Assembly (NCBI GenBank): GCA_012274445.1
Contig: JAAROD010000004.1
Location: 1,116,001-1,180,000 of the forward strand
Direction: 5' to 3'
Length of the DNA: 64,000 nucleotides
DNA from: Sclerotiophoma versabilis
Taxonomy: Eukaryota > Ascomycota > Dothideomycetes > Pleosporales > Didymellaceae
Position 1 is the first letter of the stretch. The number at the start of each line of letters is the position of its first letter. Positions 12,701 through 25,537 of this stretch are shown here, piece after piece. Made by a program: the position numbers and the translations under genes. Under the pieces are notes generated by a model that was not told where the DNA came from, made no database searches, and saw only the letters and a list, made by a program, of their open reading frames with translations.

Positions 12701-14970
12701 AGTATCTTTATTCTCTTTTAATCTACCTATTCTTTATAGCGTAATTAACCTCTCTATAGTCTAATAGCTGTATTATTATCCTAATAGATTTTAATAATAC
12801 TTAGTTAATACTTTCTTCTAACCTATTTCTTAAATAGTTAAATAACTCTTATAATCTTATCTAAAGTCTTAGACTGTAGGTTATAATTAAAGAGCTTTCC
12901 TAAGTAGTCTTTCTTAATAATTATAGTTTATTCTTTATTAAGCCTTTCTATTAGCATATTAAATAGATGCTATAATATTCTATAGAATAGCCTTAGTAAT
13001 TACTCTCTAGGCTACCTTAATATAACTTAGGTAGAGTAGGTAGTTATATACTCTTAGCACTTAATCCTCTTTATTCTATTAATATAAACATTCTAAGCAG
13101 CTTATACTAATAATTATAGTACTTACTATTCTAGATAACCTAATTATTAATACTATAGGTTCTTACTATTTAATCTTTCTATAGGTTTAGATAATCTTAA
13201 CATAGCATACACACTAGAGAAAGAGTAAAAGGTAATCTTATTATATTTAATAAATATAAGATTATAAGCAGTATATAGCTTAGCTATAATAATATTATTT
13301 TTAATTATTCTATACCTAAGAGTATTATCTAATCTAAGATACTATATACCTACTTATTTAAGGTTAGCTTTAGATATAATATTTATATAGAATTCTTTAA
13401 TAACTTTAATATTCTTAAGTATAAGATCTTTAGTCTTTAGTCTGTTTTTTCTATTTAGAATTCCTTTAAGAATATAATTTTCTAATTCTAAGACAGGCAG
13501 TAATTAAGTACCTGCATTAATAGTTTTACCTAGATTAAACTATTAAAAAGTCTCTAGTATTAGAAGTAATTAATTATTTACTAACTAGACTACTTCTCTA
13601 CTATTAAGAATAGTGCTTATTAATAAGGGATGTTTATAATCTATTATAGAATAGACTCTACCTAATTTAGGTTAAAATTAGGATAGGTTTATAACTACTA
13701 CTAAAATTAAGCTAGGATATTTAGCTAAAGATAACATATCCCCTAACAATCTAGTCTTCTATCTAGCTTCTTTAATTTATTTCTTAAGCTTACTCTATTC
13801 TAAGTTATTAAGTCTTTTCTTAATCTTAAACTTATTAAAGTTTAATAGAGATATCTTTAGTAATCTAGAAGAAGAAGATCTAGTAATTGCAGTTTAAAGT
13901 CTATAGTAATTAATAGAGTCCTAAGTATAGAGTTCTTTAAGTTTATATAGACAGCTTTTTTAGTTTAATCCTATTTCTTCTTTAGTTTTATCCTAATTAG
14001 AGCTTCTACCTAGGGTTGCAAAAGCTGTGTTTTCTTTACCTCTAGCTAAGCTAATAGCTTGTTCTTAGAGTATTAATATAAAGACCTTAGATAGACTATT
14101 TATACTTATTAATTAATAACTAAAAGCTGCGTCTATAATAATTTACTACCTTATTGAGTAAGAATATTCTAGAGTAAGCCTAAGAGTAATTGCGTTAAGA
14201 AAGTTAGTAAGAGCAAGTTATCCTTTAATCTTAGTAATTTTAAACGCCTAAGCTTTTCTATAAAGTACTTACTACTTATTAAACTACTTAATTAGTAAGA
14301 TCTAGCCTAATTAGGCTTTTTTAAGGTAAGCATAGTATTACTGCCTAACTAGATACATAGTATTACTATTAGTTAGTGCTAGATTATTCTTTAAGATTTA
14401 GATTAGAGCCTGCAGAGTTAATTCTTAGGAATTAAGTATCTTTATTAATACTAGAGCTATAAGATTAGCTAATACTATTTTATTAATCTAATCTTAAATA
14501 TTACTAAGCTTTGCAGCTAATCTATCTACCTTAATGTTAAAACCTTATATTTTTAGACTTCCTTAAGGTAATCTCTAATTACTAATTTATATACCTCTAT
14601 CCTAAAAATATACTGTTCTTAATTAGTAGTAATACTTAGCTTATCTTTATTACTATTTTCTAAGAGGTTCCTAGAGACTAGCTTTAAAGAGAGAGTAAGA
14701 TACTCTAGCTCTTATTTATTAATTACTGTAACTATTTTACTATTAAGATTAATCTAATCTTATACTACCTTATCTCTTCCATAGAGTTTAAGCTAAGTAA
14801 ACTAGTAGGGCTAATCTAATTAGCTTTTAAGTAGAACCTAGCTAGTTAAGAGTTAAGAATTAGACTCTATTATTTAACTATTAAGAAGGGTTGTATTTAA
14901 AAGTATATAATTAATTCTGTCTAGCTTTCTAGCTATGCAGAGTACGCAGGAAAATCTACTATATAGTCTT
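9790..14970 (-). pseudogene. Gag-pol relic of copia D
   Basis: Read leftward from the 5' LTR, this is the polyprotein region of a copia element, destroyed by RIP stops. The RNase H end can be placed near 9830-10400 by its similarity in order to copias A and B (RT before RNase H, RNase H last); the gag end is next to the primer site at 14980. I could not read individual catalytic residues with confidence, so D is assigned to copia mainly through its primer site, length and RNase H remnant. Confidence 0.6.
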
Positions 14971-14990
14971 TATAACACTAGGCTTATAAC

Positions 14991-15217
14991 TATTAGAGCT
15001 AAGATAACTAGATAAGATTAATCTAGGTATAAAAGAGTTAATTAAGTTTTTTATTTTATTCCTATAGTAGAAGGGTGCAACTATATATATATTTTACCTC
15101 TAGGCTAGTCCTTAATTAGAGTAGGGCTAATTAATTATCCTTATCTATTAATTTAATCTCTCTAATCCGCCTATATTACTGTTAATAATTACGTAATTAT
15201 TAACCTTTACTATAATA
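14991..15217 (-). repeat. 5' LTR of copia D
   Basis: This 227-base LTR is adjacent to the primer site at 14980-14990. It begins TATTAGAGCT, ends CTATAATA and is followed by the ATTTC duplication. Confidence 0.9.
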
Positions 15218-15222
15218 ATTTC

Positions 15223-15950
15223 TAATAATAATAGGCTTTATAAATAGTACTACTCTACTAATACTTAATAAGGCCTAGGTATACCTTAATAGGTTCTTTA
15301 AGAACTTTACTACTTAAAAGAAAGCTCTTAAGTACTTACGTATAATAAAATAAGGTAAAAACAACTTTAATCTATATATCTAGAAGTTTAACCTAAAGCT
15401 ATAAGCGGCAGCCTTAGACAGAGTAAGCTATGCTTAGAAGATTAACTATCTTAAAAATAGTTTAAATAGTAAGCTATTAAAAGCTTAAGCTAGATATTAA
15501 CTACCTAGACTTAAGATATATAAACAGTTTATATAGTATGCTAGAATAACCTAGGAGAACCTTAAGGCTATAGATAGAATTATAGGTAACAGCTACTCTA
15601 CCTAGATATATAATTTAACCCCCTAGAAACCTTAATAAAGAAATAGTAATAAAATAGACTAGTAGCCTATAGTAAGTGCTTACTAGCTATGTATAAAGAA
15701 GAAAGAGTACTAGAAAATAAAAGAAGAACTTTAAGAAAAAAGAGTAATAGGTACCTAGCTAAAGTATAGTAATAAAGGCTATATAGTATAGAATTATAAG
15801 AAGAAAGTACCTTTTAGCTTACCTTTCTATATAGAAAAGTAGAAAGTAACTACTAGAACTTCTAGAGTTACTTCTACCTAACCTACTAAAGAGACGTCTT
15901 CTTCTAAAGATAAGAGAAAAGACTAGCCTTAGCTAAAAGTTATATACTAG
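15223..15950 (+). pseudogene. Gag relic of gypsy E, C-terminal part
   Basis: Read with TAA/TAG treated as RIP-converted Gln/Trp codons, the plus strand resembles the Retrotrans_gag region of common fungal gypsy elements, followed by a charged linker. It carries many stops and cannot make protein. Copia D interrupts the N-terminal side. No intact CCHC knuckle could be read. The gag call depends mainly on position directly upstream of a recognisable pol. Confidence 0.5.
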
Positions 15951-18884
15951 AGCCTTTTTAATAAGTTCTAAAGCCTATATAAACTATATATTCTTTACTC
16001 TATTAACTAGCTATAATAAAACCTATAATAATTTATATAATTATTAACTTAACTATATAAGCTACTACTATAATTAATAATAGTTACTATACCTATTACC
16101 TAGTAAATAAATAGTTTATATAAAGAATAAACTTACTATATATACTAATTACTTCTATTAAGATAGAAGAAGTAAATAACTAAATAAGTAAGATTTCTAA
16201 GATTATAGAATTTACTCTTAATATTAAAGGTATATAATAGCTATAAGTAGTAGCTTATATTAGCCTATTAATATATAAGTATAATATAATCTTAAAGAAG
16301 ACCTAGTTAGAGAATATTAGAAGAGTTATTAACTTCTAGAGAAGAGTACTATAGATAAAGTAATATAAAGTTACTATATAAATTACTAAAGTACTTACTT
16401 CTTTAGACTACTACTTTATATTAGTAGTAGCCTTCTAGTACTATATATAGAAGAGCTATAAAGAAGACTCTAGAGTTTAAGTCTTTACTACTAGTATATA
16501 AAATATCTAGAAGGCTTTAAAACCTAAAACCTAAATAATAAAAGAAGAAGTATAAGCTATACTCTTTATATATCTATAATTATATATTTAGCTATTTATT
16601 CTAAAAGAAGAAAATAAGCTACTACTATATAGAGGCCTAAAGGTAGATTATATAATTTAGCTAAATAAAGTAAATAAAAAGACTCTAGAAGTACTATACA
16701 GCCTACTTCATATAACATCTAGAAATAAGCTTCTTATTTTATACTATATACTACTAGACCTACTTAAAAAGAAGTTTATTAGAGCTAGTAACTTACTAGT
16801 AGCCTTACTAGTACTATTTATATAAAAACTAAAAGGTAGACTTTACTTTTATATAAACTATTAAGTACTTAATACTTATATAAAAAAGAATTAATACTTT
16901 CTTTTACTAATTAAAGAAACTCTAAACTTAATTAGATAAGCTACCTAGTATATAAAACTAGATATTACTACTACTTTCTATAAGATTAGAATATCTAAGA
17001 AATAGAAATAGATAACTACCTTCTATATAAGGTTTAGATTATATAAATAGCTTATAATACTGTTTAGATTAGTAAATACTCTAATTACCTTCTAAAGGTA
17101 TATTTACTAGGCTCTAAGAGACTTTCTAGATAGCTTTACCTCTATATACTTAGATAATACTCTTATATTTACTAAGAGGTCTCTATAGAAATATTATAAA
17201 TATATATTATAAGTAGTTAAATACCTATAGACAGCTAGCCTATACTTAGAACTTAATAAATATAAATTTAATATCTAATATATAAAGTACCTTAGCTATA
17301 TTCTAGAGGCTAGAAAGAGAATTTCTATAGATTCTAAAAAGGTATAAGTAATTAAGAAGTAGTAATCTTTAACTACTATTAAGAGTGTATAAGAGTTTCT
17401 AGAATTTACTAATTTCTATAGAAAGTCTATTAAGAACTTTACTTCTCTATTTAAGCTGCTTATACAGCTTATAAAAAAAAGACTTACTATTCTAATAGAA
17501 GAAGAAGTAAGAGTAAGCCTTTTTAGCCTTAAAGGAAGCCTTTCTATTAGATAAGGTGCTTACTACCTTAGACCTAAAAGAGAAGGCTATAGTTAAATAT
17601 AATTTCTCTAGCTTTACTATAAGTACTACTTTCTTATAAGAAGATATATTTAGTAATCTTTATATAGTTATATACTTTTTATAAAATTTTCTCTCTTATA
17701 AAGTAAACTACTCTATTTATAATAAGAAACTTCTAGTAGTAATCTTCTACCTATAGAAATAGAACGCTAAACTCTAAAGTATATAAGAGTTTAAAGTTAT
17801 TACTAACTATAAGATTCTTAAGTACTTTACTAAGAAATAAAGGCTTATTAAAAGATATATATAATAAGCTTAAATTATATTCTAGTTTAGTAATATAAAG
17901 ATCTACTATAGACTAGAAAAAGAGAATATATAAGTAGACGCCCTGTTAAGAAAAAACTTAGATATACGCTAAGAAGAAGATAATAAGTAGCTTACTAGTA
18001 GAGAGTTTATTATACTTATTCTATTCTATTAATAGAACCTTATCTATACTACTTCTATATAAATACCTACTCTTACTATAGAAAATACTATCTTATTAGA
18101 TACTTTATATTAGCTACTACTCTTAAATAACTTAATAGCTTACTACTAGAACTAAGCTATAGAAGATAATAAGATATACTTAGCTATATAATAAGCTATT
18201 AAGAATAGTATAAGATCTCTAAACACTGTTATAAAAAAGATAGCAGTATTCTTAGGTAACTGTATAGTAATAGATAATAATAAACTCTAGTAGAGAAATA
18301 GAACCTAGGTACTAAATAGTAAACCTATCTATATAGGTATTATATAGTAAGCATACCTTATAGTCTAGATAGAATACTCTAGAAGAGAAGAAACCTACTA
18401 TATAATAGTAAGGATATAGTACTAGCTAGAGATAAGTAAAGATAACTATTACTTTATATAAAACTATAATATTTATTAGTAAAGTACCTCTTAGAGAGAT
18501 AGAAAATATAGTTACCTATAACTATTACTAGTGCCTAGCTGTATATAGTAAGACCTTATAGTTAATTTTATTACTAGTCTTTTACTTTTCTTAGGTTATA
18601 TAAACCTTATAGCTATAAAAAACTAACTAAGTAAGAGTATAATTCTAATTCTCTTAATAGAAATTAAAGTAGATAATATTACTTAGGTATTTATATAAGA
18701 AGTTTACTAACTATATAGACTTTTATAGTCTATTACCTTAGATAAAGGTACTTAGTTTATTAGTAAACTCTAAAGAAGAGTTTATAAACTTCTAAGTATA
18801 TAATAGAACCTTTTTACTATATTCTACCTATTAATAAATAAACTTACTAAGAGAGCTAATAGTAATATTAAAGTAGTAGTAGTA
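15950..18884 (+). pseudogene. Pol relic of gypsy E (protease, RT, RNase H, partial integrase)
   Basis: The order of Ty3/gypsy pol can be followed in the decayed reading: reverse transcriptase around 16700-17400, including the block after the YVDD region that reads like SFLGFANFYRKSI; RNase H around 17560-17950 with remnants of the DHKNL and ALSRR motifs; and integrase core ending near 18830 with the remnant of the block that is usually HPxTDGQTERAN. Dozens of TAA/TAG codons interrupt it. The frame stops at the TA target of transposon F (18885-18886). It is a different subfamily from K: no K-like sequence matches. Confidence 0.7.
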
Positions 18885-18959
18885 TACCTTACAGGTAAGC
18901 TGCGTATATAGGTAAGCTATATACTTTTACTAAGACTATACTAAAATACTACTCCTCTA

Positions 18960-20590
18960 CTAATACCTTAAAAACAGCACTAGCTAAATATATTAAAAGA
19001 AGCTTAGATTTATATAGCTTATAGTTTAAGCTCTTAAAAGAAATATAAAGCTTCTTCTATAACGTGCTATAGCTATCTATAAGGTCTCTAAAACTATACT
19101 ATATAACTAATATACTAAATAACCTTTATATACTAATACTATAGCTAACTTATAGAATCTAACTAATACTAAGAAGTAGGTAATTATTAAGTATATACTT
19201 AAGCTAGTTATATAAGAGTTTCCTCTAAGGCTTACAGCTATAGCTAATATAGCTAATTCTTTACACGCTAAGTATATTCTAGGCTATATTAGTATAAACT
19301 AGCCTAGTATGTTTATTAAGCGCTAACTAGAGATTATAGTAAAGTTTAATTAAAAATATAACTATAAGAGAGCCCTCTGTAAGGTTCCTAAGGTAATTTA
19401 GAGCTAGTTTAGCCTAGTAGCTAATATTAAAGCTAAGTATAGTATTTAGGATAATAACACCTATAACTTTAATAAGGCTAGCTTTATAATAGGTGTTATA
19501 TTAATAGAGGTAGTTACTATAGCTTTAGAGTAATAGAAACAGCTAAAGGTAGTCTAGCTAGGTAATAAAGAGTAGATAATAGTTATACAAAGCATTAATA
19601 CTAAAGGTTAGGCTATTATACTCTTTATTATGTTTAAAGCGTGCTACTACCTCTCTTCTAAGTATAAAGAGGTAGACCTACTATAGAATTAGAAAATTAA
19701 AGTCTCTAATAATAGCTAGACTACTAATAAGCTTAGTTTAGACTAGCTAAAGCACTTTAATACGCATATAAAGGAGCGTACTATTAGTACCTACTATCTA
19801 CTAGTTATTAATAGCTATAAGAGCTATAACTTACTTATATTCTAGTAATACTATAAGAATAATAAGATTATTTCTACCTATATACCTTCTTACTTATTAC
19901 ACCTCCTATAGCCTCTTAATATAGGTTATTTTACTTCTTTAAAAAAGGTATATAGGCGCTAACCTAAAAACCTTATCTATAACTAAATTAACTATATTAT
20001 AAAGGTTAAGTTCCTACTATACTTTATAGTAGCCTTTAAGGCTTTATTTACCTCTAGTAATATCTAAGAAGAGTTCTAAGAGGCTAGAATAGTTCTATTT
20101 AACCTAGAATAGGTTATATTAACTTATAATATAAAGCTGCGTACTTATTACTATAACTTTCTATTAATAATATACCTTAGTAGTTATATATCTTTAGTAA
20201 TACTTTAGAACTTAAGTTATAATTAATACTTATAAAATAGAATTTAGAAGAATATAGATAGCTTATTAACCTTTATAGTTAAGGTATTTAAAAAGGTCTT
20301 AAAGAAGGTAGTAATAATTATATATAAGCTAGTATTAGTATAATAGAAGCTAACTAAGCTTTAAGTAGTGAATAAGGCTACTTTATACTAGAAATTATAT
20401 AAAAGAAAGTAAATTAAAGTAGAAAGAGCCTTTATAGTTAAGAAAAGCTAGTAGATAACTACTTTTAAGAAGTTTAGAGCGCGTAGTATTAGTAAGAAGT
20501 AGAAGAAGAGAGTATATACTAAAAAAGCTAAGTTCTTTTAATAATTCTATAGATAGTATAGAGAAACTAGGTAAAATACGCAAATATATA
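18960..20590 (+). pseudogene. Fot1/pogo-like transposase relic (F)
   Basis: With RIP-type changes allowed for, the plus strand follows the Fot1/pogo transposase: an N-terminal helix-turn-helix near 19050-19110, a CENP-B/Tc5-type DNA-binding domain (19150-19350) with the block normally RGFPP, the KYDYKRAL-like block near 19360, and the DDE core from 19480 on. The catalytic Asp of the usual ILDGH block is changed (near 19805 it reads VINSY), so the enzyme is dead. Family members move by cut-and-paste at TA sites. The C-terminal Lys-rich tail runs to the copia A insertion at 20594. Confidence 0.8.
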
Positions 20591-20598
20591 AGAATAAA

Positions 20599-20890
20599 TA
20601 TTGCATAAGTAAGCTACTAGCTTACTGCTAGGCTAAGTAAGGTGTTAGTATATTAGAGCTAGGTATTACCTAAAGTATAAGCCTGTGCGCTTAAGCTTAT
20701 AGCTAACTCTTAAGAAGCTTAGTAGTTAAGCTAACTATAGTTAAGCAGACCTACTACTACCTATAAGCTTAATTCTAGAGTTATATAACTAATATTATTT
20801 TCTTTATATATAAACAGTTATTATATTTAAATAGATAGGCACTAATTAATTATTTAATTACCTAAGTATTATACTATAAGCTTATTAATA
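20599..20890 (+). repeat. 5' LTR of copia A
   Basis: This 292-base LTR starts TATTGCATAAG and ends CTTATTAATA, consistent with original TG...CA ends. It is followed directly by the half-tRNA-type primer site and preceded by the ATAAA duplication. Confidence 0.92.
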
Positions 20891-20904
20891 GTTATAAGCC
20901 TAGC
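20891..20904 (+). other. Primer-binding site, initiator-tRNA-Met half-molecule type
   Basis: GTTATAAGCCTAGC directly follows the LTR. After undoing a single RIP-type change it matches the complement of the anticodon stem-loop of initiator tRNA-Met (GTTATGAGCC), the cleaved-tRNA primer known from Drosophila copia. The same sequence adjoins the 5' LTRs of B, C and D. Confidence 0.7.
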
Positions 20905-20949
20905 TTCTAAAGAGTAGTAGATCTCTCTATATACTTAGCTAATTAAGCC

Positions 20950-23900
20950 TATTAGATATTACTTAACTACTCTAATTAAAAGTCTCTTTTACTCTGCTAC
21001 TAACCTAAATAATAGGTAAGCTAGTTAACTACAGCTTATAAGCTTTATTAGCTATACTAGCTAGTGCCTACTAGCTACGCTTCTAAAATAACTAGTCTAA
21101 TTAGTATATTTAGCTTACCTAGCACGCTAAGCTGCGTAATATATAGAATCTTATTAACCTAAATATCTCTAATACACTAGGTATATATAAAGAAGCTCTT
21201 AAGCTCTCTACTATTAGCTTAATTATAGAGCTAGGAGCTGCTAGGTAACTATTAACTAGCTTAACCTATAATAACTGTCTGCCTGTATAAGCTACCTATA
21301 GCAAGTCTATCTAACCTACTAAAGTATAAATAAGCTCTAAGGTATATAACTATAAGCTTATAAAATATAAAATATAAATAAGCAAGTAGGCTGCTAAGGT
21401 AGAATACCTTTAGAAACTATAGAACTAGGTTAATGCTATAGTTACTTTATTAATTATCTTACTAGTAATAGTATAGCTTATTACTAATAATAAGACTATA
21501 CTATAATTACTTATATAAGCACTACGCTAGAAGCTTACTTCTACTATACTAAGTACTAAAAACTAAGTTAGAGTAGAGTATAGAGCCTACCTTAGAGTAG
21601 CTAGGTAAGAATAAGCTACTCTATAAGACTAGTACTAGAAGTAGTTATACCTATACTTAAGAGCTAAGTCTTATAAGCTTATAGAGGTTAATAGAGAGCT
21701 TACTATTTTAGATTCTCTTAATATATTAGAGTATAGAATTACTCTAGAATAGGCTTATACTATATACTAAAGAATTATCTAGGATACTATCCTAGAGCTT
21801 AAAACGCTTAATTTAGACTAAGTAAGTAGAGTCTTTAGTAGCTTAATGCATAAATATAAAATTAGGTTAGGTAAAAATAACCTAGAAGGATTTATAATCT
21901 TTAGTAATTAATTAGATATCTAAGGAGCTTCTATAGGGAAGCCTAAAAGCTTAAGTTTAAAATAAATAGGCTATAGTTACCTTTATAAAACTAAGAGTTA
22001 TACCTACCTATAGAAACTAATATAGTACTAAGTACTTAAAACTATAGTAATAGGCTTATCTTTACCTCTATATAGACTAGGAGACTAAGCTTATTAGTAA
22101 ATACTCTAGAAGCTTAATTATAAGAAGTTTAAAGACCTTAAGAAGAAAATTAAGTAACTTAGCTAGTACTTAAAAACTTACTACTTAATCTAGGCCTTAG
22201 GAGGTCTCTAACTAGTAGCTAGGATACTATAAGTTAAGTTTCTAGGCAATGTACAAGCAGCTCTAATTAACTTAAGAATAATAAGTACTCTTAGTAATAC
22301 CTAGCTAATAAGAGAGACTCTAGAGGTATATAACCTTATAGATTTTAATACTTATCTACTTTCTAAAAGTATAATTCTAGATAATAGAGCTACTATGCAC
22401 CTAGTTAATAGCGCTAAGCACTTTATACCTAGATCTTTCTACTTATCTAATCCTAGTAATACTATAAAGGCAGGTACCTAAGCGTTTTCTATAGCAGGCT
22501 AAAGAGCTTATTTACTAAAGAATACCCTTTATAGAAAGCACAGCCTATATACTAAGAACCTACTTCTTTAGAATATTATTATAGTTAAAGGTTTCTATAT
22601 TAATATTATCTTAGAAGCTTAATTATAAGAAAAGAAAGTATAGTTCCTAGAGCTTAATAGTACTCTATAGGTAGAATATATTAAAGACCTTAATATAAGT
22701 ATTATATATACTACTCTATAGTATACTTATAACTTTACTTTTCTTAAATATAAACCTCTTTCTTACTATCCTATAAGCCTTCTAAATATAGTAATAATAA
22801 AATAATTATATAACTTCTATCTCTATAGCTTAAGTAAGCGCCTTTAGTATACTTAAGCTAGCTACCTTAGCCTAGAAGCTCTATAAGTACTTATAAAGTG
22901 TATACACAGTATATATATAGCTAGAGTACTCTAGAAGAATTATAAGAAATATATAATAACCTATACTAAGTAGGTAGTATTATAAAGAAAGTATAAGAAA
23001 CTAGCTTACCTCTTTTAGTAAATTAGCTAGAACCTATTTAATATACCTCTAGGCTGTAGAAGTAAGTTATAGATACTTTTAATTAAGAAGTACTATAGTA
23101 GAAAGCTCTTTATATACCTGCTGTAAGAAAAGACTTAAATTAAAATTCTCTTAGTTCTTACTAATTTTTTAAGCTAGGTAGCTACTTAGTATAAGCTTAA
23201 AATTTATAAGATTAGCTAAGATAATAATATAGCTATACTACTATAGTAAGAGAGCTCTATATATAAGCGCTAGGCGCTTAATATAGAGATTAATATTAAG
23301 TATATACCTCTTTATATATATAAGCTAAATAGTATAGTAGAGAGAAGTAGATAGAAGATAATTATAAAGTTAATAAAAATAAGAAGTAGTGTAAATCTAC
23401 TTAAGAAGCTCTAGCTAAAGGTTATTATAGCTACTGCGTAGCTCTATAATATAAGTTCTATATACTTAAATAAGCTATATAGCCTAAATAAGGAGCTTAA
23501 TTAGTAGTTTACGCAGTACTTTTAATAGTACTAACCTAAGCAGGTAAGAGCACTTATAGCTAATCTAAGACCTAATTAGAGTAGAATATATATATATAGC
23601 TGCTAAGCGTATTTCTTAAATAGAGAATAAGCAGCTAGCTATAATAGAAGAAGCTTTAAAGTTACTCTAAGAGGTTATATTAGTTACTTTATTAGTTATT
23701 AAGCTTCTAATATATACTATATATAGGTACTTTAACTTAACTAGGTAATTATAACGCGTAATATAACCTTTAATAAGAAGCTCTTTTATAACTAGGTTAA
23801 TAAGTTAACTCTACTTCTAGTTATAGAAGTAGTAAAGGTTATAAAAGTTCTCTATAAGCCTAGTAAGATAGTAGATATAGAAGAAGTAATTAAGCTTTCT

Positions 23901-25240
23901 ATTACTAAGAGAGAAGATCTATTACTTAAATTACTCTCTGCGTAACAGCTTAGAGGTAAGCTGTTAGAAGAAGCTTAATTAGTAGAAGGCTAGTCTAGTA
24001 ATAAGTAAGCTTCTAAGGTAGAGACTATATAATTAGTTAGCTTAGCTAGTAAACTAATAGAGATCTGCGTAGAGCGCTAAGAACTAGGCCTTCTTTCCTC
24101 TAACCTAATACTAGAACCTAAGCAGCTAGTAGTAGGCAGAGAAGCTTCTATAGAGGAGCACCTATCTAGAAGCTTATAGAAAGTATACTCTACTATTAAA
24201 GAAGAGAGCCCTTTAGTAGGTAATAAGAATTGTAATAATTTACTAATAAGAAGACCTAACTCTCTAATTACTCTTATACCTTCTTAGAGATTAATAAGAG
24301 TAGGTAAATTAACTATAAGCTATACTAATTAGTATAGAACTATTATCCTACTAATATAATTAAGCTATAGGCTATATAACTAAGAGTATAATAAGCTTAA
24401 AGAAGATAATAGAGTAGGTATATATACTATAATAAGCTTAATAGAGTAAGATAGTTACCTTTAGCTACTTAGAAGCTTATTTAATTATTTAAATAAGTAT
24501 AGAAACTAAAAAAGAGACTTTATAATAATCTATATAGTTATTATAGCCTTAGTAATAAGGTTAGAGAAACTATTAGCTAAAAATAAGTAGTAAGTATACT
24601 ATAACTAGCTCTCTTTAGTTTCTAATATATAGAAAGAGCTTACTAATTACTCTTTAGATGCTCTATTCTACTAGGCCTATATAAAAGAGATTATAACGCT
24701 TACTAAGAAAAATACCTAGAAAGAAATAGATAAAATAAGCTTCTAGACTAAAGTACTACTACTTAAATAGGTATTTACTTATAAGCTTAATTAAGACAGC
24801 TACTTTATAAAATATAAAGCTAGAAGATGCATATATAGAGACCTCTAAGTAAAGAATTAAATTAAGTTAACCTATACTATAATACTTACTATAAGGTTCT
24901 TCTATATAATAGTTACTATAGTAGCTTAGTTTAATTTAGAGCTACTATAGTATAATATAAGCAGTATATTTCTTAATATATACTACTAAGACTAGCTACT
25001 AGTACTATATAAGCTGCCTAATAGATTTAAAAAGCCTAAGTAGGTAGTACTACTACTATAGGCTCTATATAGTCTTTAGAACTTCTCTATTCTATAGTAT
25101 AAGAAGCTATTTAGTACTCTCTAGAAGCTTAGTTTAATAGTATTAAAAGAAGAGCTATACTTATTCTTTAATAATAAGTAAAAAATTATCTTACTCTTCT
25201 ATATTAATAATATTCTTCTTACCTATTATAAGGATAATTA
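20950..25240 (+). pseudogene. Copia A gag, protease, integrase and partial RT relic
   Basis: The copia order PR-IN-RT is visible. A protease-like ILDNGATMHLVN block lies near 22375-22410. The integrase core follows (about 23200-23500) with the segment that in living copias is YTPxQNGVAER. Reverse transcriptase begins near 24730 (WVFTYKLDQDG-like), continues through a FNLELRQYxVVSAFLNA-like block, and ends at the FYINNILL remnant of the YVDD motif, a few codons before copia B interrupts at 25241. Asp residues of the catalytic motif read as Asn, the expected G-to-A change on the RIPed complementary strand. Stops throughout make it non-functional. Confidence 0.8.
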
Positions 25241-25245
25241 AGTAG

Positions 25246-25537
25246 TATTAATAAGCTTACAGTATAATACTTAGGTAATTAAATAATTAATTAGTGCCTA
25301 TCTATTTAGACGTAATAACTATTTATATATAAAGAAAATATTATTAGTTATATAACTCTAGAATTAAGCTTATAGGCAGTAGCAGGTCTGCTTAACTATA
25401 GTTAGCTTAACTACTAAGCTTCTTAAGAGTTAGCTATAAGCTTAGGTATATAGGCTTATACTTTAGGTAATACCTAGCCCTAATATGCTAATACCTTACT
25501 TAGCCTAGTAGTAAGCTAGCAGCTTGCTTATATAACA
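25246..25537 (-). repeat. 3' LTR of copia B
   Basis: This is a 292-base LTR in reverse orientation, starting TATTAATAAGC and ending TATAACA, so a terminal CA survives on this strand. The AGTAG duplication precedes it. Confidence 0.92.

Larger units (their letters stand above)
7835..15217 (-). mobile_element. Complete copia-type retrotransposon D, RIPed
   Basis: D is 7383 bases long, bounded by two 227-base direct LTRs (7835-8061, 14991-15217) and flanked on both sides by ATTTC (7830-7834 and 15218-15222), a 5-base target duplication. The reverse complement of a GTTATAAGCCT primer site sits immediately inside the right LTR (14980-14990), so the element reads on the minus strand. Its LTR differs from those of A, B and C, but the primer site and overall length (about 7.4 kb) match. 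It sits inside gag of gypsy E. Confidence 0.9.
6813..18884 (+). mobile_element. Second-family Ty3/gypsy element E, RIPed, split by copia D
   Basis: E is a plus-strand gypsy relic unrelated in sequence to K. Its left part (6813-7829) should hold the 5' LTR and early gag; I could not define the LTR because no second copy is in the window. Late gag and pol resume at 15223, after copia D and its ATTTC duplication. Pol runs through protease, reverse transcriptase, RNase H and part of integrase and stops abruptly at transposon F. The sequence on the other side of F is not E, so the end of integrase and the 3' LTR are missing. Confidence 0.7.

Noticed and set aside
20395..20583. 62-codon minus-strand ORF
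   Set aside because: It lies antisense inside the RIPed transposase of F and has only a low-complexity hydrophobic sequence.
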